Assembly (NCBI RefSeq): GCF_000471905.2
Contig: NW_006499775.1
Span: 281,613-345,612, forward strand
DNA from: Amborella trichopoda
Lineage: Eukaryota > Streptophyta > Magnoliopsida > Amborellales > Amborellaceae
Direction: 5' to 3'
Length of the DNA stretch: 64,000 nucleotides
This document shows, one piece after another, positions 12,536 through 24,500 of the stretch (position 1 is the stretch's first letter; each line of letters begins with the position of its first letter). The translations under genes and the position numbers were made by a program. The notes beneath the pieces were generated by a model, which saw nothing but the letters and a program-made list of their open reading frames with translations, had not been told where the DNA came from and ran no database searches.

Positions 12536-15500
12536 CTAAAGGATAGAACATTTTCCCAGTCTTAGAGAGCTGAGCGTCCTGGTTCTCAAAGGCCAGTACC
12601 GAGCAAAAAACCCAAGACGAGGACGGTTGGGTTCTCTTCTATCTTCTTCTGACTCCCCCTCATCTTGAAGGCTTTCTTGCTTATCTGGATTTTCAGTTTC
12701 TTCTTCGTGGATTTCCTCTTTTTGGATTTCGTCTTTTGTTTCACCTCCAACATCTGAGATTTCTCCTGGCTTCTTATCAAAGAGGCCCTTGAATTGTTTC
12801 CGGGACTTAATTTGGACTTCCTGCACTTAGAAGAAAAACGAAATTGTTACTGTGATTTTCAGTACCTCTTTTTCTTTCAATATATCACCTGAGCCTAGGC
12901 AGGGCCCCCCAAGAGTGAAATGATTTGTCAAAATGAGGATAAGGACAAGTAATAAACAATGGATTTTAATGAGAAATAACTTTTTCATTTTTGGGTAGTT
13001 AATGTGAAACTTCAAAATTCTCAAAAAAATCAGGAGTGGTACAAAGATAATAAAAAAGAAGAGCAAAACTGAATTGTCCCACCTGTTCCTTTAACTTTAG
13101 TTTTTGCAGTGCAGCAGTTGCATCAGCTTCTGAGGATTTGTCGACTTTTATCATCTGTTTACCATCCCGAACAAAAAAAGAAAAAAATAAGAGCACAAGC
13201 ATCCTTTATGTGGTGTTATAGCCTCATGTGTCTATGTAGGAAAGCACTTCGACATGCCAGCTCACATCGCAAATAGTTTATGCCCAATGGGTTAATCTGG
13301 GCCCATCAGGCTGCAAAAATGGTGTAGTCGTTAGAAATTGGAGTGATCTGAAGTTTAGAGGGTATGCATGTGTCTCACTTGGGTTCTCCTAAAAAGAAAT
13401 TCAATAAATAAAAATAACCATAATACCCTGACTTATCAGCAATTATTTCAAGGTCATTTTGGTCAATTTATTTTTTGGGAATTAGTTTTCTATATTTTTT
13501 TAGAGATGCCCAGGTTGAGGTGCACAAATGCTCAAATTTTCAGGTCAGTCAATCCAATCTGTACAAAAATTAATTAATTAAATTCAAACATTAACACAAC
13601 TGTAATTGTCCAATCAGCTCAAATGAAATCCGGGCCCTTGGGCATGCACTATCCTATATGCGAGTGTGTGTGTATGTGGAAAGAGAGAGGAGGGGGGAGG
13701 GGGGGGGGAGAGAGAGAGAGAGATGTCTGCAATGGAAATCACACCGTGTTAAAGTCATCCCGTGCTTCATCAAAATCTCCAACTGATGTGTATGCAATGC
13801 CACGGCGATAGAGAGCTTTCACATGCGCAGGACTAACATCCAATACCTGAAGACACAAACTTAGTGATCAGCTGTGTTTGCATAGAAGACTCTGGGAACA
13901 AGAGTAGAGGCTTATAACAAAAAAATTGAGCTCACAATCCCCTTGAGAATAGAAGTCCAGTAAACAGTTCAACTACAATCAACAATTGCATTTCTAACAG
14001 TAAAAGAATTCTAGCATGTAAAGGAAAGAGAAACTAAAAAAAAAATCTCCACCAACCTAACACATCATGGATTAATTGTAGATGACTAGATTATGATCAG
14101 ACAAAAAGGATATGCTAATTCAAATGTTCATGAATAGGGAAAAAAAAAATGTTCTAAAATTTCAAGGCAGACAGCCATGAAGAACCACACTTGGAATAGC
14201 AAATCTGGTTACTGATAAAAAAGGAGAAAGAATTAGCACATTTCCAATTTTACCAAGCATCTTCTTTGATATGTTATTTTTCGATTTTAATAATAGCCAT
14301 TTCAAATTATAGCCTTGACCTGAATAAAACATGATTTATGAAGTTTTGTCTGGGTTATAGTCTAACTTAAAGCTAAAACAACCAACTGCAAATATGCTCT
14401 ACATCTTTCGGAAATTTGGGATTTATCTGGGCGAAAAAATGAAGCCCAAAACCAAAGGCTGCTATAGGTTTGATTATGTATGCTATAGGTTTCTCAGTCT
14501 AAATGGCTCGTGGCTAAACAGTTCTGCGCATTCTATAGCATTTTATTCATAGCCAGCATGTCAAATATAATTAAGCCCCACTATTTTCTGTTATCAGCAA
14601 TTGTTTCTATAGACACCATTACGCATAAAACAGTTGAGCCAGGGTCTTCTTATAAACCCATGAAACTGAGAAGAACCACTTCCCACATGGGCCTTGGTTC
14701 AACAGAAGCAATATGGATGAAATTGAAGTCATAAGGATGCTTTGATACCCAGAGATATGGGAAACATAAAAAATAGTGCATATACCATGCTTCCTGAGGA
14801 GCATATTATACACCTACTCCTCAGGCAGATGACACAATTGTTACTCCATAGTGCAATTGTTTCTATAGACACCATTACGCATAAAACAGTTGAGCCAGGG
14901 TCTTCTTATAAACCCATGAAACTGAGTAAAACTACTTCGCACATGGGCCTTGGTTCAACAGAAGCAATATGGATGAAATTGAAGTGATAAGGATGCTTTG
15001 ATGCCCAGAGATATGGGAAAATTAAAAAATAGTGCATATACCAAGCTTCCTGAGGAGCATATTATACACCTATTCCTCAGGCAGATGACACACTTGAGAG
15101 GATTTTTTCAATCTAAAATTTTGGGAACCACCTAAATTATTGGATGATTAGTTTCAAAAGATAAAATTTTAACTTTTAGTTTTTTCACACTCGTATATCA
15201 CCCTTTAAAAAATGGACAGTCTTTGTTCAATTTTGAGACATTATTTTTTTCAAGTGCATAGAATATGATTTTGAAATATTTTTAATTATGATTACTCTAT
15301 GGATTGAAGAAGTTAAATTCGGATACCTACAATTACTCCTAGATTGGGCTTTACCTGGGGGAGTAAATGGATTGTATATGCAGGAGCAATAAATCTTTTG
15401 GCAAATAAAAAAGCAGCCTGATGTTCAGCATGACCTTTATATACGTACTGCAATTTGAAGCACACCAAAGCATGTATCTTCTAAATCTAGGTCAAAAAAG

Positions 15501-18500
15501 AAATTAGAATTTTTTACTTTTCACAGATAAATTTCATATATTTGTTTTCTTCATGGCATCAGATAAATTTCATATATTTTGTTTCTGTCGCTACATCTCC
15601 ATGATGGAATATTTAATGCCGTGGGACAAGGATTTTGGCCTATGATTCCCAAATACCTTGTTACATGTTTCGATAGATTTCCTGTATTCTCCCATTTTCT
15701 GAAGGCATGCCGCCACATTTAGATGGAGTGAGTTCTGCAAAAAAATCATGTTAGATTGATTCTATGACCTTACCTTTAGAATAGCAGTAAGCATGGGCAA
15801 AGAGAAACTTTTCTTGAATTACTTTCCCAGGAAATGTAGTAGAAATGAATCTGAGCATTTTATTGCAAACCTAATAATTATTCTTCATAAAGACGTATTA
15901 TTAATAAGGGGAAAGCATACTTGAATGCAATGGCTCCTGGCTCACTGGGCTCATCACCATCTGAAGAAATGGACAGTGATAAAGAGAGTGGCCCCATAAG
16001 ATCAGGACGCAACTCTAACTGCAGGTCACACTCCCTCACCGTCAATGTTATCTCACTGGACAGTGATGATCTCAATGGACATGAACCACATAAAAATTGA
16101 AAGGTCATTGCTTGAATTAAAACATGCAACAACATTTTATGTTCAATAGCAGAGATGCTTACTCTTGTGCTTACGAAAATTTTCCCTTCCTCATCATCTT
16201 GTGGGTTAACATGATTAAATTCCCGAAGTACCTGAAAAATTAAGCAAATGGCTCATCAAACTTGAAGCTCACCAAGATATTACCCAAATAAAAAAGAATA
16301 ATAATAATAATAATACCTCCTCACAGAGATATTAGACTTGGGTTGCTAGTAGGAACCCAAGATTCAAATGCATGTCATCTAGATGCACAGGAGGAGAGCA
16401 CAATTGTCAGAACTCGGAAGCAATAAACTCTCCAGCCACATGTTTCAGGTAAATATTAATTTACACAATGGGGATATATTATAATCCAGTGGACAATGTA
16501 TCACCAGAATTATGACCGTCCAATCAATGTTGAATATTGGAGAGTGCAACCCCTCCACGGGTCATGCCCAGTTCTGGTGGGCATCACACTTTCTCTATCA
16601 CCATACACTTCTTGGACGATGATCACCCAATGGACAATGGTTTCCACAGTCCTTTGGACTGTAATATACCTTTCTTTGCACATTCACATGGCAGGGACTT
16701 CAAATCTAGTGTACTTTCCTTATCCAATTCGCATGGTGCAGACTTCACATCTTGAAAACTCAAATATAGTTTATTACAAAATACAATTTGATCCATATGG
16801 TCATGATTTCAGAATGTTCCAAGGGCTACCCAATCCCATTAATATGTTGGAAAGTGAAGGAGGGTCCTACAAAATGTCATAAAACCAATAACTTGTATCC
16901 CACTCTTCCTCTATCACCAACAAACCATTTCTTTGATGGAGATGACTGTCAAGTCAAAATCGTTATCATGGCCGCATGGATTATACTATACTATTCCATT
17001 CTATGATAATAACTTCATATTTCAAGTTCATTCTGGTTCCTTTTCATTTCAAAAAGAGTGGTAAAAGTAACACCCCATTGCGAACAGGTGTAGATGGTAC
17101 ATGATAAAGCAGGAATATGTGGCAGCTTCATCATTCTCCCTACACTAGCTACATATTCTTAAGATAAATGAATTCTGTTTAAACTAATTCTGTTAATTTT
17201 ATCCATTCTTTCATAGGATCAGCATTCTGGGTAAATAAATCTGCATAGAATTGTACCAAGTTAGCCTAAAAAAGTTGTTTAGTGCTTGCCTTCTCATACT
17301 TGGCCTTTGCAAGTTCATATTTTCCTTCTTTAAAAAGCCTGTTCCCCTGATTACAAGCAAAGCACTGCATCATTAGAGTTTCTACCTCATGACAATAATA
17401 AATCCATTCCATTCTATCAAATTGTCATATCCTATGATAGTCTCAAGTTTCAGATATTATGAAGATAATGATATGTGCAAGGCATCATTTAAAGCTATTA
17501 TGTCATTTAGGAGCATGCAACTAGTCCAAGATGCGACAGTCAAGCTCAATGTGCATATTCACCAGGTCGAATGCTTCAGAAAACTAACGAAGCTATGACA
17601 TCTTACCGTAACCTTAATCTTTTCTGCATCATCCATGATCTCATTGAAGCTTAAACCTGTCCAGTCCTGCAACATAAAAGCAAACGGAACAAATCAGAAT
17701 CTTCGTAAGTACTGCCTTAGAAAGGATCTCCTAGCAAACCATAACCAAGGTTTAAAAACCAGATTCATGACCCGGATTGACCACCCCAAAAAAAGGTTTG
17801 GATCGGTGACTCGACGATCCAGATCGGCTGGTCTCGACCTCAAAAAAATTCAAAAAATACTAAAAATCCATGAAAATAGTGAGGTTTTAAGTTCCCAAAC
17901 AAAATTGGGGGTGATGCATTATGTAGTTCATTATTTGACAAAAATACGTGAATATTGAGACATAGTTCCCCTGTCTGGATGTCTATTGACCATTAATTTG
18001 ATGGTCCTCACCTAATTTGGGATCCAATTCATCAAACATTTATTAATTCTGTCTACTCAAACAAAATTATCACAACCTATCCAACTCTAGTACTATTCTC
18101 TAAAATTGGAATTATTATTTTATATATGAATAAATTTAAATTGTCTTATAATATCATCTAATTTAAAAAAAAATCTCAGCTACAACTATAACAAAAAAAA
18201 ACACATTATGTAATTTATAATACAAACAAATTAATAAATAAAATACAGGATTTTGTTACTAAGTTGTAATTATAATAAAGAAAATAATGAGATTTTGTTA
18301 TTAATTTATAATTAAAATATAATATAATAATGCACTAAACATGATTCAAAAAATATTAAACACAAACACTTACAAATTATACAATTTAAAACAATAAAAC
18401 CCCTTATCAATTTCAATGTTACGATATTAAAAAAGATCTTCAAAACAACAATTTTCCCCCCTAAAAAGATGAAAAGGAAGGACATAAAATTCAAGACAAT

Positions 18501-21500
18501 AAAAATAATATTAAATCATACAACATATGCATCAATAACCTAAATGCAATCCAAAGCCTTAATATTATGATATTAAAACAGATCTACAAAACAATGTTTT
18601 TTCCCCCTAAAAAAATGAAAAGGGACGACATAAAATTCAAGAAAAAAAAATATTGAATCATACAACATATGCATCAATAACCTAAATGCATCAAAAGCCC
18701 TAATATTATTCTGAAAATTATTTTTTTTTTAAAAACAACTTCTCAAAATCCTAAAAACCGGTCCACATTTTGGACCAAAATCCAAGCTCTTTTCGATTCT
18801 ATATATTGTATTGGATCTTTAATGGAAGAAAGATCCACTACGATCATTTTGAATCATCATCATTGTCAAAGCCCTTTCCCAACTAATTGGGGTTGGCTAC
18901 ACGATTCCTGGTCTACCATTCTGCTCTATTAAAAGCCATAGCCTCAATGAGGCCTCAGGTACAACACGTAGCTTCTAGGGAAGACCCTAGCATAAGAAGA
19001 TACTATAGGTTTAGGATTCATGATAAGTTTTAGCAAAGTTTTACGTTGGCTGCGATCATTTTGAATCAAATTTCTTTCTAGAAATTTGATTCAAATTTGA
19101 GGAAGAGAAGATTGAAATGGCAAAACCTTAATTTGTGGTAAATTCATGCAAAAAAAAAATTGTAGAAAAAAAAAAAAGAAATGAAAATTAAATTTACCTA
19201 ATTTATATGAGAGCTAAAGCTCTATAGACCCCACTAAAATTCGATGAAAATCAACCCAAATTCGCACCGTTCTCTTCGATTTTGGTTGACTGTATAAATT
19301 TCAGGAACATTTTGGTTTCTTGGCTTTGGAAGCAAAATTGATGGGATATCCTAGTTCAATCGAACAAATTCGCACTAGAATATTGTGTATGAGTCAATTC
19401 TCTTCAATACAACCAAATTTTAGGAAATTTCATTACAAATCGAGGCTGAAATCAATGGGAGGGCAGATTTCTACAAAAGCTTCAAAGGTTTGATTGCCAA
19501 ATCTCATATTGTTTCTCAAAATCCATATAATACTGATTATATAAGCAATTTTCAATTATTTTAGAGCAATAATTATCTAAAAATGGCTGCGAAGATCAAA
19601 AGATGCCAAAAATGGATCAGAAGCTTAAAAACCCATGAAAGCTTGGTGCCGAATACAAGAATTGCTGATCCCAGAGGGGCCATGGCCGGATTCCAATACA
19701 TTGTGCGAAACGGTTCAGCAAAGACGATTCCCTATCCAGATCGGCCAATTTGAATCCGTATCGGCGATTTTTTAAACTTTTCCATGAACCAATGTTTAAA
19801 AAACGAATGGGTGGTGCAATCTACCATGAATACCGGTCCAAATCGGCTGAATTGGCGATCCGACTTGTTCTCGCATCATCTAGATTGGTGATCCAAAAAA
19901 TAATAATAATAAAATAAAAATAAAAAAAGAGGTTTATAGGATGGGGATTTAGGGGAGACCACAGACAATATTAGATAAGCTTAAGGGAAAAAGGAAAAAA
20001 AAAATGAAGAGGGTTTTAGTGGGGAACCACGCCAGGACCCACATCATTCTGGAACCAATTCGGTCCTGGCCAATTCTGCATCTAGATCGGCAACCCGGAT
20101 CGGAAATCACCGGGTTTTAAAACACTGCGATGAACAAAAAAACAGTACACTACAGGCACATAAGTTTTTCATTTTTGGTAATTAAAAGTTTTGTTCATTT
20201 ATTTTGTAAAACCACAGCCATGGGCTTCAACCAATTACCACACCCAAATTGATGCCGAAGTATGTAAATTTACAAATAATCAGCATAAATTGAATAAAGT
20301 GCATATGGCAAGCTACAATATCTACAAACCTACTTTTGAAGTATCCATGTGGACAAAATAGGTGGCAACTGGATGGGGTACAATAAACATACTACATTAT
20401 AGGACAGGAGTAGGAAACATCAGTTTTAGAAGGCTCAGGGTTGGGCTTGCAAGGATCCATGGAAGAGGGATGAACCAGCAGGCCCTGATAACCAGATTCT
20501 TTGAGCCTCTCATAATCAAATCCATGAAAATATTGTACGAAAAGAAAACCCAATGTTATGTGCTTGTTCAAGCAGACTAAATCACAAATCAATGACAAAT
20601 ATTCACGTTGAAAATTGGAAAGGCATTTTAATTATATAAACAGTGGACCACAACTAAACGAATTTCCGGCTACCAAGCAAACCCCAAGAAAAGTTATTAG
20701 GACCATAATCTGACTTACCTTTGGTTTCTCAAAATCAAGCAGCTCAATTTCCCACTGAACATGAGCACCTTCTGGAACATTATCAGGTCTGTTCATAAAT
20801 AATATTTCATGTAAGAACAACTATGATAATTTTTGGGGAAGGAAGCTGGATTTGGGGAAGGAAGCTGGACGTTATGATGGACAAACTTCAAACTTCCAAA
20901 CTCCCCCATATAGACTGTGTTTCAATCCATTAGACCAAAGGGCATCCTATAGTAGATTTTGTATGGAAAAAATATATCATAATCAAATGGAGTAATACTC
21001 CAAAGGGGCATCTAGCATTCATTCCCAATTACAAGAGACAAGATTAATTGGACCGACGTGCATGTCCCAGTGGTACCCACTGTTGTTAATCTCCAGTGTC
21101 CATCAGCAGGAACAGATGTTGATGCCCTTTGGAGTAAGCTACAGAATATACTTCATTGGGTTATATTGTACTTCCAATTTCTTATCTTTGAACTAATTAT
21201 GCAATTGAGGACTTCCAATCATACCTTGGAAACTTATCATATGCAAAATCTGGTGGGCATGTTACAACTGCTAGTTCTCCAGACAGCATAAGTCGAACAC
21301 ACATTTCAAATCCTTCAGGTACCTGCCAGCCATGAAAGAAGTTATTCCCTCTTTTTAGTTAACCTAACAAATGAAATCAAGAGCAACCACAGCCATGTGC
21401 GTACATGAATTTATATAGAATCCACTTTTCCTAGGATCATATATGCGCGTGTGCATGTGCATGTTCATGTCAATATGAATACATGGATGCGTATACTTAT

Positions 21501-24500
21501 GTATCTTACCTACATAAGCAGATTTGTGTAAATATGTACATATATATGGATGGATTATGTTTTTGTGTTTGTACTGTGGGTTTATATGCACAAATGCTAA
21601 CATACACGCGCTATAATGGAAGCAAGAATCAAAGTAAGTAAGTATGAATGCACATCAGGAACAAGGGTCCCATCTCCTGCCACAATGATTTATGAATGTC
21701 AAACCATGGGTCCGAGACTATTCAGTTTAAGAAGACCATTCAGTTTAGGAATCACCACCTCAAATCCAGAAGCAAACTTTGGTAGAGAAATCCTAAGAAA
21801 GAAAGATTTTTATGTTGACCAGGTGGAATCTTCATGACAAGCAAAAATATAAGTTCCATAATGTTTCACCAAAATCAATTAAGAATCTGTTTGTATCAGG
21901 GTACCTTAGGAAATCCAGCCCATCCCAAAGAAGGCTTCAATTCAAAGCCCACCAATTGTACAGCATCAGAACCTCAAAGCATTCTTGACTAGTAAAAGCC
22001 TCAAATAAGCATTCAAGATAGGAATCCATTTACACCCCATCCCCAACTCTCATTCTTCTTAAGAAGTGATATATGTCTCCTGTCCTTGTAATCACATTAC
22101 TATTTCTATTCTAAACTTCCAAGTATGTATTTCTATTAAGTTATTTCTTTCCCAATGAAGGAAAAGCCGTAGGTACCCGAGGATGAAGGATGGATGTAAG
22201 TAAGATGGCAATTAGCAGAACCCTTGAAAGTTAAAAGACAGTGATGAGTCTTTCAACGATAGGGGAAAAGGACTGCAAAGATGACAAATGATAGAAAACA
22301 TTCACTGCACATGAAGGATATTTACAAGGATTTGACCTTGTATTTTAGTGATATGGTGCTTGAATGACAATAGGTTTCTGGATCAACAACCATTCTTATT
22401 GGCCAAGAAAGAAAAAAAATGAGGGAATTACTAGGTAAAGAAGATGAATCAGTAATCCAGAGAGGAGAAACCAAGAAGACTCTGAAAATGTTGCTCACAC
22501 AGCCCTTTGAATAACTGCCCGGGTAAACAAAGGACATAATGGACAAAGAAGTGAAAAATTAGTCACCACTGCAACAAAGGGAACCTGATTACTGCAGAAA
22601 AAAAAAATTTCTGTACTGGACTCTATTTAATATGTTTTTCCAGCCACTATTAGCAACAGAACTGCAACTCTTTTAATTTCTATATTTGAATTTGGTCTTT
22701 TGTAACCAAAAACCTTCTTCCTCGAAATGCATGGAGTGAAAACAATTTTTGTAGTTGGATTGCTATAAATTGAAAGCAACCATATTAAGAGAAAAGTTAT
22801 GTTCAATCATTGATGCAATATTCACATAAAAGCAGTAGACTCAAGGAAATAAAAGATAGAACTCACAAGGCCTTCTCCTGAGCTGAACTCCAAAGGCTGG
22901 CCATCATTTTTGACTCTTGTATCGTAGAATATTGTCCTCTCTTCATCAAGAAGCATGCCCCTATAATGTACACGTAATAGGCTATCATGAAGGGGACAAT
23001 CCATCGGGAATTCACCTAGTCAAGAACAGCATTTGCAAGTTTAGGTCACATAGCGCAGAAAGGCAAACATTGATTAAACAGCCACACGCTGCCAAAAGGC
23101 TAACCAAATCATTCACAAAATGCAAGAGAACATTTGCAACCATTAAGTCTGAGATACACATTAACCAATAATTATAAAGATGACCTTTGCTTCAAAATTG
23201 AGAGAATCTACAACAGATCGGAATACCTTGCAACTTATCTTTTCCATTTATGCATGTAGATTGAGAGGAAAATTGATATGAAGACCATTTTAGCTTTCAT
23301 ATACACGGCCCAAAAATGAATAATCTAATGACCACTGTCACCAAAGATAGGATGGCTGATGTGCTACTATCCGGAAAGCTGGGTGGGTATGTACCTGCGT
23401 AGCCTAGGCCTACTTCAGCTTGAAGCTCCTATGTCCTACTTATATGCCAAGCAAGAATCCTACTTGGGACCCAAGCCATTGGGAAGTTGGCAAGCTTCAC
23501 ATTATTATGTATTTTATCCTTTCTTTCTCTCCTAAACGCTCCGTCTGGGGGTCTATAAGACCCCTAAAACCCAAAAACCTTTATTCTTAATCTCATGGAG
23601 AGAGTTTAGAGGGAGTAATTTCATAGCATTATGCCTACATGAATCTTGTTTGACCAAATATCCACAAAAAACTTTATGCCAAAATTGGAAAACCCAAGAT
23701 TTGTAAAATATTATGATACCATAAAGTCTAATATCATTGTATGACTAGGGTCTCCCATCATGAATGGTTTTCTGAATGTGTTTCCTATATTAGACTGTTT
23801 CAACAGTATCTTTTCCATAACTAGATTAAATATGTAAGTCATAAAAACATGCATAGATTAAATCCATACTTAGTGCTTCTTTCTTTTCATATCGGGTGAT
23901 TACTTTACGGTAGAAATTGACTGAGCAAAATCAAGAAAAACAACAATAAAAGATTCCCAATGTCCCCTTTTTAGGTCTCAGAACCATTGACATGTATATG
24001 CAGACCTTAACCTATAGAAGCTTCCAATTCGTAAAAAATGCCAACGGGCAGAAGACTTTTTTTTTTCAAGAGTCACAGATTAGTGTGTGTAATTTCATGA
24101 AGAAACATAACTATGAAACTTAGAGAAACAAGAAATGAGAGCCAAATTAATTTGTCAGTGTGTATCCAAGCCATCCTCACCGCTGCCACTTCATAGAAGC
24201 CTGAAAAACAACTATGTTCTGTATTTTGAGGATGCAGAGGAGTTATGGAGAAATGATAACCTTTTCCATCTCGAATGCGACGCTTTATGAGGCGACCATC
24301 ACCAAGCATGTCTCGGACCTGTCAAAAACCAATATACAGCTCATTAGAAACCCATAGGGCCTAAGAAAAAGAGCAGCAATTGACATTAGAAGAGCAGACT
24401 AGACAAATATCTGCACCAGCAAACCTACATAATCCAAGACCTTAACAAGATGATATAGAGCACTAACAATAAATCAGTGAACTTATGACATTATTTGAGT

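Noticed and set aside
16496..17006. Open frames of 128 and 72 codons on the plus strand inside PAS1 intron 15
   Set aside because: No recognisable domain, antisense to PAS1, and parts of the sequence look like internal duplications (CTCTATCACCA, GACGATGA/GATGACTG). Treated as intronic repeat debris.
17750..19781. A 2 kb hAT element spanning most of PAS1 intron 13
   Set aside because: CAAGGTTTAAAAACC and TTTTTTAAACTTTT look like loose inverted ends with CCATAAC/CCATGAAC flanks, but the match is weak and the right flank is also the TSD of the better-supported MITE at 19790.
23340..23660. Less AT-rich patch in PAS1 intron 10, considered as a solo LTR
   Set aside because: No TG...CA ends with a 5-bp duplication could be identified.
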